Source: an uncultured Blautia sp. (GTDB taxonomy: Bacteria > Bacillota_A > Clostridia > Lachnospirales > Lachnospiraceae). Taken from it: a stretch of 20,047 nucleotides of DNA. A model generated the notes under the pieces. That model was not told where the DNA came from and did not search any database. It saw only the letters and a list, made by a program, of their open reading frames with translations. Position 1 is the first letter of the stretch. Each line of letters begins with the position of its first letter. Below, one piece after another: positions 1 through 8,646 of the stretch. Where the stretch lies: NCBI GenBank assembly GCA_905209435.1, contig CAJLTE010000060.1, forward strand, positions 1-20,047, in the 5' to 3' direction. The translations under genes were made by a program, and so were the position numbers.

Positions 1-44
1 GAAAAGCTGTAAAACCCTTGTAAACAAAGGCTTTACAGCTCAGC
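1..44 (-). terminator. Rho-independent terminator of guaA
   Basis: A perfect 9-bp inverted repeat (AGCTGTAAA at 5-13 with TTTACAGCT at 32-40) contains an inner CCTT/AAGG stem at 16-19 and 27-30. Read on the minus strand, it starts about 10 nt after the guaA stop codon and is followed by TTTTC at the window edge. The shape and place fit an intrinsic terminator. The T-tract is cut by the window end, so its full length is not seen. Confidence 0.75.
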
Positions 45-49
45 TTCAA

Positions 50-1594
50 CTACTCGAACTCAATCGTTGCCGGTGGTTTCCCCGTGCAATCGTACATTAC
101 TCTATTTACATGCTTCACTTCATTTACAATTCTGCTGGTTGTTCTTCCGATGACATCCCACGGAATCTCAGCGCTTTCTGCAGTCATGAAATCTGTAGTG
201 GTTACTGCACGCAGTGCGATGGCGTAGTCGTATGTTCTTTCATCACCCATAACACCTACGGAACGCATGTTGGTCAGCGCTGCAAAGTACTGGTTTACTT
301 CTTTGTCCAGTCCGGCTTTGGCGATTTCTTCGCGCCAGATGGCGTCTGCGTCCTGTACCATCTGTACTTTTTCTGCGGTTACATCGCCGATGATACGGAT
401 ACCAAGTCCTGGACCCGGGAATGGCTGACGGAATACCAGGTAATCCGGGATGCCGAGTTCCAGACCGGCTTTTCTTACTTCATCTTTGAACAGGTCACGC
501 AGAGGCTCGATGATCTCTTTGAAATCTACGTGCTCCGGCAGACCGCCTACGTTGTGGTGGGATTTGATCACGGTGGATTCTCCGCCAACGCCGCTTTCTA
601 CAACGTCCGGATAAATGGTTCCCTGTACCAGGAAGTCCACAGCACCGATTTTCTTTGCTTCTTCCTCAAATACACGGATAAACTCTTCACCGATGATTTT
701 TCTCTTTGCTTCCGGTTCTTCCACGCCTTTCAGTTTCTCATAGAAACGTTCCTGTGCGTTGACCCGGATAAAGTTCAGGTTATAATTGCCGTCCGGACCG
801 AAGACCGCCTCTACTTCATCGCCTTCGTTCTTTCTCAAAAGACCATGGTCTACGAATACACAGGTCAGCTGATCGCCAACTGCTTTGGATAACAGAACGG
901 CTGCTACAGAAGAATCCACACCGCCGGACAGTGCGCACAGCACTTTACCGTCGCCGACTTTTTCACGGATGGCTTTGATAGATTCCTCTACGAAGGAATC
1001 CATTTTCCAGCTTCCGGCACAACCACATACGTTAAATACGAAGTTTGCCAGCATCTGTTTTCCTTCTTTTGTATGAAGAACTTCCGGATGAAACTGGGTT
1101 GCATACAGTTTCTTTTCTACATTTTCCACTGCTGCTACCGGACAGTCCGGTGTATGAGCAATGATCTTGAATCCAGGCGCTGCCTGCTCGATATAATCGT
1201 TATGACTCATCCAGCAGATGGTCTTTTCGGATACATTTTCAAATAATGCAGAAGACTGATCTACGGTTACTTCGATCTTACCATATTCACGAACCGGCGC
1301 CTTGCACACTTTTCCGCCCAGCTGGTGCATCATCAGCTGAGAACCATAGCAGATACCGAGAACCGGGATACCCAGATCATAGATTTCTTTTGCATAAGAA
1401 GGAGAATCCTCCAGGTATACACTGTTGGGACCGCCGGTGAAAATAATTCCCTTCGGCTCCATAGCTTTGATTTTTTCCAAATCGGTTTTGTAAGAATAAA
1501 TTTCACAGTATACATTACACTCACGTACGCGTCGCGCAATTAACTGATTGTACTGTCCACCAAAATCGAGTACGATTACGGTTTCTCTCTTCAT
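50..1594 (-). CDS. guaA: GMP synthase (glutamine-hydrolysing)
   Basis: GuaA converts XMP to GMP in the cytosol with ATP and ammonia from glutamine, the last step of de novo guanine nucleotide synthesis. The protein has 514 residues, the normal length. The N-terminal class I amidotransferase domain shows FTGGPNS, the catalytic cysteine in GICYGSQ (Cys82) and the FHPEV histidine/glutamate. The ATP-pyrophosphatase domain has the PP-loop ALSGGVDSS, and the C-terminal dimerisation domain ends in PPATIEFE. The open frame extends 54 codons upstream, but the ATG at 1594 is chosen because AGGAGGAG precedes it by a few bases and the protein then begins at the conserved [15 protein letters not shown] block. 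An 83-nt leader separates the likely transcription start from the ATG. I saw no purine riboswitch in it. Confidence 0.97.
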   Translation of the reverse strand: MKRETVIVLDFGGQYNQLIARRVRECNVYCEIYSYKTDLEKIKAMEPKGIIFTGGPNSVYLEDSPSYAKEIYDLGIPVLGICYGSQLMMHQLGGKVCKAPVREYGKIEVTVDQSSALFENVSEKTICWMSHNDYIEQAAPGFKIIAHTPDCPVAAVENVEKKLYATQFHPEVLHTKEGKQMLANFVFNVCGCAGSWKMDSFVEESIKAIREKVGDGKVLCALSGGVDSSVAAVLLSKAVGDQLTCVFVDHGLLRKNEGDEVEAVFGPDGNYNLNFIRVNAQERFYEKLKGVEEPEAKRKIIGEEFIRVFEEEAKKIGAVDFLVQGTIYPDVVESGVGGESTVIKSHHNVGGLPEHVDFKEIIEPLRDLFKDEVRKAGLELGIPDYLVFRQPFPGPGLGIRIIGDVTAEKVQMVQDADAIWREEIAKAGLDKEVNQYFAALTNMRSVGVMGDERTYDYAIALRAVTTTDFMTAESAEIPWDVIGRTTSRIVNEVKHVNRVMYDCTGKPPATIEFE

Positions 1595-1684
1595 GAACGT
1601 CTCCTCCTGATTTTCTGATATCCATTGTTTCTGCCCGGTTTTCGCCGAAGCTTTATATTTCTCTTTATTTCTAAAGTACCCTAT

Positions 1685-1713
1685 ATTATAAAGTACCCTC
1701 TGTCTTTTGACAA
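1685..1713 (-). promoter_or_regulatory. Sigma-A type promoter of guaA
   Basis: On the minus strand, TTGTCA (1708-1713) and a perfect TATAAT (1685-1690) are separated by exactly 17 bp. The promoter lies over the last codons and stop of cca, so guaA can be transcribed separately from the genes before it. Transcription should start near 1677. Confidence 0.75.
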
Positions 1714-3041
1714 GTCCCATGTTCTTTCCACCAGGCAAGCAATTTTTCTTTCTCATTCATCTCTGGCTGATCCAGTACCATCTCCAGTAGTTCCTGAAGC
1801 ACAGCTCCCATCTGCGGTCCCGGTTTCATTCCGGTCGCTATCAGATCCTTGCCGGTCACTGCCAATGTTTTCAACGACACGCACTGGTGTTTTTCCATGA
1901 TCTCATGGTAAAGCTTTTCCACAGCTTCGATCCGCTCCAGCTTCTCTTCTCTGAGATACATACTCTGTGCAAGGTTATCTGCCCGCTGCACCTTCAAAAA
2001 CAGCGGAAACAGATCTTCTCCTACTTTATAGATTGCCCGTCGGACTGCTTTCTCTTCCGGGGCCGGACGATAATCGTGCCAGTAGATCAGACGAGTCACC
2101 TGTGCGATGGTATCGTTATCAAACTTCAGTCGTCGAAGAATCTTTTTCGCGATTTCTTTCCCCTCCGGTCCATGTCCTTTAAAATGATCCACACCGTTTG
2201 CATCGGTCGTCCGCATACTTGCTTTTCCAATATCGTGAAGCAGCATCGTCAGACGCAGGATCCGGTCTTTTTCCGTCAGGCTCAGCGCCTTTAATGTATG
2301 TTCCCCCACATTGTACATGTGATGCGGGGTATTTTGCGGCGTTTCCATGATCGCATCGAACTCCGGCATGATGATCCGTGTGATGCCAAGATCATACACA
2401 CTTCTCCACATCTCCGGACGATCCGACATCAATAGTTTCACTGTCTCTGTCTGGATCCGCTCCGCACTGATCTTTGAAAGCGTCGGTGCCAGTTCCACAA
2501 TTGCCTTTTTGGTATTTTCTTCAATCTCAAATCCAAGCTGCGCTGCAAACCGTACCGCCCGAAGGATCCTCAGTGCATCCTCACCGAACCGCTGCCACGG
2601 ATCTCCCACACAGCGGATGATCTTTCTTTGCAGATCATTCATCCCGCCAAATTCATCAATCAGCCCACGATCTTTGCTGTAAGCCATGGCATTGATCGTA
2701 AAGTCACGACGTTTCAGATCTTCCGTCAGATTTGAGGTAAACTGTACCTCTTTCGGATGCCTGCCATCTTCATATTCCCCGTCAATCCGGTACGTGGTCA
2801 CTTCATAGCCGACACCATGTACCATGACCGTCACGGTTCCATGCTGCAGACCGGTGTCCACGGTTTTGGAAAATAGTTCTTTCACCTGATAAGGAGTGGC
2901 AGATGTGGTTATGTCCCAGTCATCCGGCGTTCTGTTCAACACCGAATCCCGGACACAGCCACCCACTGCAAATCCCTCATACCCATGCGCCTGAAGCACA
3001 TCAATAATCATGTTTACTGCTGCCGGTAACTGTAACCGCAT
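1686..3041 (-). CDS. cca: CCA tRNA nucleotidyltransferase
   Basis: This enzyme adds or repairs the 3'-CCA end of tRNAs from CTP and ATP without a template. The 451-residue product has the class II nucleotidyltransferase head with FAVGGCVRD (about residues 24-32) and the metal-binding pair in DDWDITT (Asp41, Asp43), then the [11 protein letters not shown] block. Next come the tRNA-binding helices and an HD domain with LHDIGK, which gives the long HD-containing form common in Clostridia. The frame also offers a GTG three codons upstream at 3050. GGAG directly abuts that GTG but is 8 nt from the ATG at 3041, so the ATG is preferred. It lies 88 nt after proS with no clear terminator between, so the two may be cotranscribed. 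Confidence 0.95.
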   Translation of the reverse strand: MRLQLPAAVNMIIDVLQAHGYEGFAVGGCVRDSVLNRTPDDWDITTSATPYQVKELFSKTVDTGLQHGTVTVMVHGVGYEVTTYRIDGEYEDGRHPKEVQFTSNLTEDLKRRDFTINAMAYSKDRGLIDEFGGMNDLQRKIIRCVGDPWQRFGEDALRILRAVRFAAQLGFEIEENTKKAIVELAPTLSKISAERIQTETVKLLMSDRPEMWRSVYDLGITRIIMPEFDAIMETPQNTPHHMYNVGEHTLKALSLTEKDRILRLTMLLHDIGKASMRTTDANGVDHFKGHGPEGKEIAKKILRRLKFDNDTIAQVTRLIYWHDYRPAPEEKAVRRAIYKVGEDLFPLFLKVQRADNLAQSMYLREEKLERIEAVEKLYHEIMEKHQCVSLKTLAVTGKDLIATGMKPGPQMGAVLQELLEMVLDQPEMNEKEKLLAWWKEHGTCQKTEGTL

Positions 3042-3129
3042 TCTATCCACTCCTTTTCTGTTTCATGCTATTCGTTCTGAACACCGATAACAGCCGAATG
3101 CCTTTATTGATGTTCCCACACTTTTTCTT

Positions 3130-4569
3130 TTAGTATGCTCTGCCCCAGTATACCATCTTTGTCGCCGGTTTTCCACAGCATACACAGATATCTGCCAGAT
3201 GTTCCTGGTTGAATGGGATACAACGGGAAGTTGCTGCTGTATCTTCTTTGATCTTATCCTCACATGCCTGATCGCCGCACCACATAGCTTTGATAAATCC
3301 AGGTTTTTCGTTGATGGTCTTTACAAACTCTTCGTAGGTGGTTGCTGTATAGGTATGTGCATCTCTGTGTGCTCTTGCTCTCTCCAGCATATCTGTCTGA
3401 ATCGTATCCAGGATTTCTGTTACTTTCTCAGCCAGTTCCGGTAATGCGACAACAATCTTTTCACCGGTATCTCTTCTTGCAACGACTGCCTGATTTGCCT
3501 CGATGTCCTTTGGTCCACACTCGATACGAACCGGAATACCACGCATCTCCTGCTCTGCAAATTTGAATCCCGGACTCTTGTCGGTAGCATCTGTTTTCAC
3601 ACGAATACCTGCCGCCTTCAGTGCAGCTTCCAGTTCAGCGGCTTTCTCCAGAACGCCTTCTTTTCTCTGCTGGATCGGAATGATCACTGCCTGTACCGGT
3701 GCGATTCTCGGAGGCAGTTTCAAACCGCTATCATCACCATGTACCATGATCAGTGCTCCGATCATACGTGTTGTCATACCCCAAGATGTCTGATGTACAT
3801 ACTGTAATTTATTTTCTTTGTCTGTATACTGGATACCGAATGCCTTTGCAAATCCATCGCCAAAGTTATGGCTGGTACCGGACTGCAGGGCTTTTCCGTC
3901 ATGCATCAGGGATTCGATGGTGTAAGTAGCTTCTGCACCTGCAAATTTTTCTTTGTCTGTCTTTCTTCCTTTGATAACCGGGATTGCCAGTACCTGCTCG
4001 CAGAAATCTGCATACAGATTCAGCATCTGGATGGTTCTCTCTTCTGCTTCCTCAGCCGTTGCATGTGCGGTATGTCCTTCCTGCCACAGGAATTCTCTGG
4101 AACGCAGGAACGGACGGGTTGTCTTCTCCCAGCGCATAACGGAACACCACTGGTTATATACTTTCGGCAGATCTCTGTGGGACTGGATCTCTTTTGCATA
4201 GAAATCACAGAACAGAGTCTCAGAAGTCGGACGGATGCACAGACGCTCCTGCAGCGGTTCCAGTCCACCGTGTGTTACCCATGCAACTTCCGGTGCAAAT
4301 CCTTCTACGTGATCTTTTTCTTTCTGCAGAAGGCTTTCCGGAATCAGCATTGGCATATACACATTTTCTACGCCTGTTTCTTTGAATCTTCGGTCAAGTT
4401 CATGCTGGATATTTTCCCAGATCGCATAACCCGCCGGTTTGATCGCCATACATCCTTTTACACTGGTGTAATCAATCAGATCTGCTTTTTTTACTACATC
4501 GGTATACCACTGTGCGAAATCCTCTTCCATGGAAGTGATCGCTTCTACCATTTTTTTGTCTTTTGCCAT
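3130..4569 (-). CDS. proS: Prolyl-tRNA synthetase, short archaeal/eukaryote-like type
   Basis: ProS charges tRNA-Pro with proline. The 479-residue product is the short form without the bacterial editing insertion. The class II aminoacyl synthetase core is visible: motif 2 around [18 protein letters not shown] followed by WQEGHTAHA, and motif 3 around [15 protein letters not shown]. An anticodon-binding domain ([15 protein letters not shown] onward) and the C-terminal zinc-binding region follow, with Cys pairs in CGDQACE and ICVCCGK and the family's terminal Tyr. The ATG at 4569 is chosen over the longer open frame because GGAGG lies 8 nt upstream and the frame above it runs into the T-box leader. 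Expression is expected to be induced by uncharged tRNA-Pro through that leader. Confidence 0.97.
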   Translation of the reverse strand: MAKDKKMVEAITSMEEDFAQWYTDVVKKADLIDYTSVKGCMAIKPAGYAIWENIQHELDRRFKETGVENVYMPMLIPESLLQKEKDHVEGFAPEVAWVTHGGLEPLQERLCIRPTSETLFCDFYAKEIQSHRDLPKVYNQWCSVMRWEKTTRPFLRSREFLWQEGHTAHATAEEAEERTIQMLNLYADFCEQVLAIPVIKGRKTDKEKFAGAEATYTIESLMHDGKALQSGTSHNFGDGFAKAFGIQYTDKENKLQYVHQTSWGMTTRMIGALIMVHGDDSGLKLPPRIAPVQAVIIPIQQRKEGVLEKAAELEAALKAAGIRVKTDATDKSPGFKFAEQEMRGIPVRIECGPKDIEANQAVVARRDTGEKIVVALPELAEKVTEILDTIQTDMLERARAHRDAHTYTATTYEEFVKTINEKPGFIKAMWCGDQACEDKIKEDTAATSRCIPFNQEHLADICVCCGKPATKMVYWGRAY

Positions 4570-4596
4570 CTTTATTTCCTCCATTTTTGTTCTCAC

Positions 4597-4663
4597 GTAC
4601 TCTCGGAATCTTTCTGTGCCTGATTTTGCGAGATGATTTTTTGTCAGTTGTATCCGAGAGTAC
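4597..4663. repeat. 11-bp perfect inverted repeat in the proS leader
   Basis: GTACTCTCGGA at 4597-4607 is exactly complementary to TCCGAGAGTAC at 4653-4663, with 45 nt between the arms. It lies after the T-box terminator and about 28 nt before the proS start codon, so it would form in the readthrough mRNA only. No T-tract follows, so it is not a standard terminator. A role in mRNA stability, processing or protein binding is possible but not shown. Confidence 0.6.
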
Positions 4664-4693
4664 ATTTCTCTATCTCCAGGGGATTCCAGGTCA

Positions 4694-4733
4694 AAATAAG
4701 CACCTGATCCCCCAAAAGGGACCAGATGCTTAT
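4694..4733 (-). terminator. T-box regulated terminator
   Basis: A 16-bp stem with G-U pairs joins ATAAGCATCTGGTCCC to GGGATCAGGTGCTTAT across a TTTTGG loop and is followed by TTTTG. It competes with the antiterminator formed by the adjacent T-box sequence. Confidence 0.88.
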
Positions 4734-4938
4734 CCGGCGGTACCACCCTAATTAACAGCCCGAAGACTGCTCACTTTCTTTCACTCTTTTTTAACGCCAA
4801 AGTCGCGGTCTGCTTACTCACAGACAGCTCCGGGGTCGGTTCCACACACTCCGCACAGAAATCTTCCACCTCTGATTTCCTCTCTGTTGATTGTCACCTG
4901 TGTACTATTCCCTTCATCGCCTTTTTTATTTTATTGCT
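4694..4938 (-). promoter_or_regulatory. T-box riboswitch leader of proS (tRNA-Pro sensing)
   Basis: On the minus strand the leader has the conserved T-box sequence TTAGGGTGGTACCGCC (complement at 4736-4751) just before a strong terminator. The 5' part carries the AGTA bulge typical of Stem I and, opposite it, an ACCGAC loop. I read the specifier codon as CCG (proline) at 4837-4839, followed by the usual purine. This agrees with the gene it precedes. In the known mechanism, uncharged tRNA pairs with the specifier and the T-box, stabilises the antiterminator and allows transcription of proS. The leader motif and gene match are seen; the specifier assignment is by eye. Confidence 0.92.
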
Positions 4939-4944
4939 GATAGG

Positions 4945-4973
4945 ATTTTATCGGAAACTCCCTGATTTGTCAA
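4945..4973 (-). promoter_or_regulatory. Sigma-A type promoter of the proS T-box transcript
   Basis: On the minus strand TTGACA (4968-4973) and TAAAAT (4945-4950) are spaced by 17 bp. It sits between the upp stop codon and the T-box leader and is a near-consensus promoter. Confidence 0.82.
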
Positions 4974-4995
4974 GGGGTTGCTATCCGACTCCCTC

Positions 4996-5625
4996 TTATT
5001 TTGTTCCGAAGATTCTGTCTCCTGCATCGCCAAGACCCGGTACGATATAGCCGTGATCATTCAGATGATCATCCAGTGCACCGATATAGATATCCACATC
5101 CGGGTGTACTTCCTGCAGTTTCTTTACACCTTCCGGTGCTGCAATGATACACATGAAGCGGATATTTTTTACACCTTTCTGTTTCAGCATGGTAATTGCT
5201 GCTTCTGCGGATCCACCGGTTGCCAGCATCGGATCAACAACGAAAATGTCACGCTCGGAACTGTCTGCCGGAAGTTTGCAGTAATATTCTACCGGTACCA
5301 GAGTTTCCGGATCACGGTACAGACCGATATGTCCTACTTTTGCAGCCGGAATCATTGCCAGCATACCTTCTACCATTCCCAGGCCTGCACGGAGAATCGG
5401 TACTACAGCCAGTTTCTTTCCTGCCAGTTCTTTCGCAGTCATCTTTGTGATTGGGGTTTCAATTTCCACCTCTTCCAGCTTCAGATCTCTGGTCGCTTCG
5501 TAGCACATCAGCATCGCGATCTCACCGATCATCTCTCTGAATTCCTTGCTACTTGTCTCTGTTCTTCTGATAATTCCGATTTTATGTTGAATCAACGGGT
5601 GATCCATAACTACTACTTTTGACAT
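4996..5625 (-). CDS. upp: Uracil phosphoribosyltransferase
   Basis: Upp salvages uracil by joining it to PRPP to make UMP. The 209-residue product has the full family length. It begins [17 protein letters not shown], has the [15 protein letters not shown] segment, and carries the PRPP-binding loop [13 protein letters not shown]. The uracil-binding C-terminal segment reads [18 protein letters not shown]. The open frame continues upstream, but the ATG at 5625 has AAAGGAG at the right distance. A small GCCG-GAAA-CGGC tetraloop hairpin sits just before this site (5640-5651). The gene follows rpiB after 104 nt. I saw no clear promoter in that gap, so it may be part of the same transcript, as in the related ywl region of Bacillus subtilis. 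Confidence 0.97.
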   Translation of the reverse strand: MSKVVVMDHPLIQHKIGIIRRTETSSKEFREMIGEIAMLMCYEATRDLKLEEVEIETPITKMTAKELAGKKLAVVPILRAGLGMVEGMLAMIPAAKVGHIGLYRDPETLVPVEYYCKLPADSSERDIFVVDPMLATGGSAEAAITMLKQKGVKNIRFMCIIAAPEGVKKLQEVHPDVDIYIGALDDHLNDHGYIVPGLGDAGDRIFGTK

Positions 5626-5729
5626 TTGTTCTCCTTTCTGCCGTTTCCGGCATAGCGCTCTTTTATCATTCTGTATCACAGTCGGGAATTTCATTCATAA
5701 CTGTATCTGTTAATGTATTTTACTGCACT

Positions 5730-6173
5730 TTACTCTCCGTCTGTCGGCTCCTCGATCAGTTTGATTCTGCGGATGTGACGTTCATCGTTGGAAAATGGAG
5801 TATCCAGGAATGTCTCCACGATCTTAATGGCAAGTCCAGGTCCTACAACTCTTCCACCCAGTGCCAGTACATTGGCATCGTTGTGTTCTCTGGTTGCCTG
5901 TGCACAGAAACAATCGGTACATAATGCAGCACGGATTCCAGGTACTTTGTTGGCTGCGATAGAGATACCGATTCCAGTTCCGCAGATCAGGATTCCTCTC
6001 TCACATTCTCCCTTAACGATGGCATGAGCCACTTTTCTTGCATAGATTGGATAGTCTACGGAATCTGTGCTGTCGCATCCATAATCCCGGTACTCCAGTC
6101 CTCTGCTGTCCAGGTATGCCTCAATCTCCTTCTTCAGTTCATATCCGCCATGGTCACAACCAATTGCTATCAT
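5730..6173 (-). CDS. rpiB: Ribose 5-phosphate isomerase B
   Basis: RpiB interconverts ribose 5-phosphate and ribulose 5-phosphate in the non-oxidative pentose phosphate pathway. The 147-residue product is the full family length. It shows the N-terminal IGCDHGGYELK motif, the catalytic cysteine in ILICGTGIGISIAANK, and the TREHNDANVLALGGR block with substrate-binding residues. The start codon lies 1 nt after the stop of the upstream phosphatase-like gene, and its GGAGG site lies inside that gene, so translation is probably coupled. In B. subtilis the ortholog (ywlF) also follows the low-Mr phosphatase gene. Confidence 0.96.
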   Translation of the reverse strand: MIAIGCDHGGYELKKEIEAYLDSRGLEYRDYGCDSTDSVDYPIYARKVAHAIVKGECERGILICGTGIGISIAANKVPGIRAALCTDCFCAQATREHNDANVLALGGRVVGPGLAIKIVETFLDTPFSNDERHIRRIKLIEEPTDGE

Positions 6174-6174
6174 G

Positions 6175-6636
6175 TTACAGTTCCTCCTCTTCGTTTAACC
6201 TTGTTACCAGTTTTCTCATCAATAATTCCAGTTCCGTATAGCACTGACTGTATACAGTCAGTGGCTGACCGTGCAGGGACGGTATATCTCCGCTCTCCCC
6301 CACGTATTCTTTTACTGTATAGACATGGGGCGCATTCTCATACGTTTCCCAGATCTGCGATTTTTGTTTGTCCTCCATCGTCAGGATCAGAACATCATTG
6401 TTGATATCTTCCTGCTCTAACTGCATGGCAATATGACTTGGCTGCGGGTAACCGTTGCTTGTCAGTACTGCCTCCGCTTTCGGATTCAGCGGTTCCGGAA
6501 ATAATACCACCATCCCTCTGGACTCAATCGTCAACGGATTGGTAAGAAATTTTCTTTTCAGGATCATCTCTGCCATCGGCGCCCTGCAATTATCATTGGT
6601 ATCTACAAAAATCAGTTTTTTATACCGTATTACCAT
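6175..6636 (-). CDS. Low-Mr protein phosphatase-like protein, catalytic residues replaced
   Basis: The 153-residue product aligns by eye over its whole length with the low-molecular-weight protein-tyrosine phosphatase fold. This family includes YwlE, a protein-arginine phosphatase that sits in the same gene order in B. subtilis. The P-loop should read V-C-x5-R-S-P. Here it is FVDTNDNCRAP, so the nucleophilic Cys is Asp12 while Arg18 and the second Cys (Cys17) remain. The C-terminal general-acid motif, normally DP in a GDIPDPFG-like string, is GDIPSLHG, so the acid is also lost. The frame is intact and embedded between conserved genes, with GAGG 7 nt before the ATG, so it is likely expressed. 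It may be a pseudophosphatase that binds a partner or phospho-residue. Family membership is fairly sure; function is unknown. Confidence 0.88.
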   Translation of the reverse strand: MVIRYKKLIFVDTNDNCRAPMAEMILKRKFLTNPLTIESRGMVVLFPEPLNPKAEAVLTSNGYPQPSHIAMQLEQEDINNDVLILTMEDKQKSQIWETYENAPHVYTVKEYVGESGDIPSLHGQPLTVYSQCYTELELLMRKLVTRLNEEEEL

Positions 6637-6645
6637 AGTTCATCC

Positions 6646-7695
6646 TCAAACCTGAATCTTTTTCTGACCTGCAGCCTTCATCAGACGGTTCATAATCGCC
6701 TGTCCCATCTGGGGCGTATCAAAAGCTTCTGAATAAATATAAGTCACTCCACAGTCGTCAAATTCCCGCAGTACAGCAAACAGATGTCTCGCAATGCTCT
6801 CTTCATCTGCCCTTGTTCCGATGCACTTTACAATTCCTTCCGGATAAGCCTTTATACTCTCCTCTGTAGCAATCACGCCCACCTTTTCTCCTGCTCTGAT
6901 CTTTTCTTCCACCAGCGCACAGATTTTCTCCTGTACAGCTTTCGGTGATCCTTCCACCACGGTCAGATCCGCTTTCGGTGCATAGTGGCGGTATTTCATT
7001 CCGGGAGCTTTCGGTTTGACTTTACTGTCTGCCTGGATCAATCCCCGATCCATCTGCACCTGACCGATCACACGTCTTACCATCTCCTGATTAATATATC
7101 CCGGACGCAGAATCGTCGGAATCTCTTCCGTAAAATCCACAATTGTTGATTCCAGACCGATCCCCACGGGTCCGCCATCCAGAATCATATCAATCTTCCC
7201 ATCCAGATCCTCTTCCACATGGGAAGCCATCGTTGGACTCGGGCGACCCGATGTATTGGCACTGGGTGCCGCAACATAGCCTCCCCCTGCCCGGATCAGT
7301 GCCTGTGCCAGCGGATGATCCGGCATACGCACTGCCACAGTATCCATTCCACCGGTCGTCTCATAAGGCACAATATCGCTTTTCTGAAAAATCATTGTCA
7401 ATGGTCCCGGCCAGTAAACTGATGCCAGTTTTTTTGCACTCTCCGGCACCTCTTTTACAAGTTTCTCCAGATCTTCCATATCTGCAATATGAATGATCAG
7501 TGGATTATCGGAAGGCCGACCTTTCGCCCGATAGATTTTAGCAGATGCCTGCGGATCCAATCCGTTTCCTCCAAGTCCATATACCGTCTCTGTGGGAAAT
7601 GCTACCAGACCGCCCTGTCTCAGAATCTCTCCGGCTTCCCGGATACCTTCCATATCTAATTCCTGGGGATTCATGCGAATCACTTTTGTTTTCAT
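6646..7695 (-). CDS. ywlC: L-threonylcarbamoyladenylate synthase (Sua5/YwlC type)
   Basis: The enzyme makes threonylcarbamoyl-AMP from threonine, bicarbonate and ATP, the first step of the t6A37 modification of ANN-decoding tRNAs. The 349-residue protein is the long two-domain form. The N-terminal YrdC domain shows GGLVAFPTETVYGLG, the KGRPSDNPLIIHI block and SANTSGRPSPT. The linker motif PGMKYRHYAP (about residue 235) leads into the C-terminal Sua5 domain. AAGGTG precedes the ATG by 7 nt. It is the first gene of the group with the phosphatase-like gene and rpiB, with 9 nt and 1 nt between the genes. A well-spaced promoter lies just upstream. Confidence 0.96.
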   Translation of the reverse strand: MKTKVIRMNPQELDMEGIREAGEILRQGGLVAFPTETVYGLGGNGLDPQASAKIYRAKGRPSDNPLIIHIADMEDLEKLVKEVPESAKKLASVYWPGPLTMIFQKSDIVPYETTGGMDTVAVRMPDHPLAQALIRAGGGYVAAPSANTSGRPSPTMASHVEEDLDGKIDMILDGGPVGIGLESTIVDFTEEIPTILRPGYINQEMVRRVIGQVQMDRGLIQADSKVKPKAPGMKYRHYAPKADLTVVEGSPKAVQEKICALVEEKIRAGEKVGVIATEESIKAYPEGIVKCIGTRADEESIARHLFAVLREFDDCGVTYIYSEAFDTPQMGQAIMNRLMKAAGQKKIQV

Positions 7696-7728
7696 TTTCT
7701 TTCACCTTATTTCTTCACATCTGATAAC

Positions 7729-7757
7729 AGTATACTAGAGTAACGTGCGATGGGCAA
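7729..7757 (-). promoter_or_regulatory. Sigma-A type promoter of the ywlC-rpiB operon
   Basis: On the minus strand TTGCCC (7752-7757) and TATACT (7729-7734) are 17 bp apart. The predicted start site lies about 30 nt upstream of the ywlC ATG. Confidence 0.65.
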
Positions 7758-7767
7758 GTGTAAATTT

Positions 7768-7805
7768 ATCACAAGACTTCTCAGGCTCCTGTGATTTTTT
7801 TATTT
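7768..7805. terminator. Possible bidirectional terminator after the amidase remnant
   Basis: ATCACA (7768-7773) pairs with TGTGAT (7790-7795), with two further pairs after a mismatch. On the plus strand it is followed by seven T and ATTTT. On the minus strand it lies 10 nt after the stop of the amidase remnant. The stem is modest, so this is tentative. Confidence 0.4.
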
Positions 7806-7934
7806 TCACTTTTTCTCTGCCAGGCTGCTCAGATATTCCAAGGTACCACTGCAGATTGCTTTTGCCACCTTGTTCTGATATTTTTCATCCGTCAGCAATA
7901 AGGCTTCCTGATTATTACTTAAAAAACCGCATTC
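7806..7934 (-). pseudogene. 3' remnant of N-acetylmuramoyl-L-alanine amidase (Amidase_3, CwlD-like)
   Basis: Forty-two codons followed by TGA encode a peptide that starts ECGFLSN, continues with EALLLTDEKYQNKVAKAI, and ends in GTLEYLSSLAEKK. This is the standard C-terminal end of zinc-dependent Amidase_3 cell-wall hydrolases, where V-E-(A/C)-GFLSN contains the catalytic Glu and the following helix carries the (L)xxxxYQxKxAxAI pattern. In intact genes about 150 or more codons precede this point. Here an in-frame TGA comes directly before the Glu codon, and no start or ribosome site is present. The break coincides with the change from housekeeping to accessory DNA. I infer that an insertion or deletion removed or displaced the rest of the gene. 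Confidence 0.8.
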
Positions 7935-7945
7935 TCAAAATGTCA

Positions 7946-7986
7946 AGAGGATGATAAAAACTTTTTTCAGCTTTTTATCATCCTCT
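7946..7986 (-). terminator. Terminator-like hairpin after the Septu operon
   Basis: A perfect 15-bp inverted repeat (AGAGGATGATAAAAA at 7946-7960 and its complement at 7972-7986) with an 11-nt loop follows the stop codon of the HNH gene by about 20 nt. The A/T run is at the loop end of the stem and no T-tract follows, so it may act as an mRNA-end hairpin. It separates the Septu genes from the amidase remnant. Confidence 0.55.
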
Positions 7987-8006
7987 ACTTGAATCAATTT
8001 CTCAAT

Positions 8007-8645
8007 TTATTTCATTTTTTTACCCAAATACCATTGTATAATTCCCAGATACTCCGTCTTCTTTCCTTCTGAATTACATTTGCCATATTCGATCATAAGG
8101 TTCCTGATTTTTTCTTTCGTCCAGGTACCTTGGGGCATTGTCTTTGCAATCTCGTTAATTACAGCATTTAATTTTTCTTTTCTATTCTGAGGTAATCTGT
8201 GCCCTTCACTGTTCAGATTCAGGGTTTCATTTAAATCTTTCTGTATATCTTCATTTTCCGAATAGATTTCTCCTGACTTACTTCTGTATTTTATCTCAGA
8301 CAGGGTTCTGCTGTCTCTTGGGTCTACAATTATTCTGACATTGCCTTTATGCGTATCACAGGTATCATCTTTTTTCTTTTGTCCATTCATATGCCCCAGG
8401 CACACTCCAAGCATATTGCTATAATCCAGTCTTTCCAATTCTGTCAGATTATCTTCCGGATCCCAATGTTCAATCTTCATTTTTTCTTTTTCAATTCTCC
8501 GCATACAGTACGCACAAAGATATCCTTGCTCCCGCAGCAAATTTTCTCTAATATCATCTTTATTGCATCCATCATAATAAGCATGAGCCTGCTTTTTATA
8601 TGCCGTCAATGATGCCGGTTCCTTCCCCTTTTGAATATATATCAT
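8007..8645 (-). CDS. ptuB: HNH nuclease of TIGR02646 type, PtuB-like (Septu)
   Basis: The 212-residue protein has the TIGR02646 HNH pattern: zinc Cys pair CAYC (Cys44, Cys47), the KIEHWDP segment with His60, the DYSNMLGVC segment with Asn77 and Cys82, and DTCDTHKGN with Cys96 and His99. In the known Septu type I system, PtuB is the nuclease effector that acts with the PtuA ATPase. The same gene pair also accompanies some retrons. Its ATG lies 1 nt after the ATPase stop codon, so the two are translationally linked. No reverse transcriptase or retron RNA is seen nearby, which favours a stand-alone Septu. The family call is firm; antiphage activity in this strain is inferred. Confidence 0.88.
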   Translation of the reverse strand: MIYIQKGKEPASLTAYKKQAHAYYDGCNKDDIRENLLREQGYLCAYCMRRIEKEKMKIEHWDPEDNLTELERLDYSNMLGVCLGHMNGQKKKDDTCDTHKGNVRIIVDPRDSRTLSEIKYRSKSGEIYSENEDIQKDLNETLNLNSEGHRLPQNRKEKLNAVINEIAKTMPQGTWTKEKIRNLMIEYGKCNSEGKKTEYLGIIQWYLGKKMK

Positions 8646-8646
8646 A

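Noticed and set aside
110..892. A long plus-strand open frame (260 codons)
   Set aside because: It lies entirely opposite guaA, has no ribosome site and gives a Cys/Phe/Tyr-rich product of no known kind; it is a shadow of the real gene.
1595..1684. Purine riboswitch in the guaA leader
   Set aside because: The leader is short and lacks the conserved three-way junction and loop sequences; no riboswitch was recognised.
3868..4623. A long plus-strand open frame (251 codons)
   Set aside because: It is opposite proS, Cys/Phe-rich, and without a ribosome site; shadow of proS.
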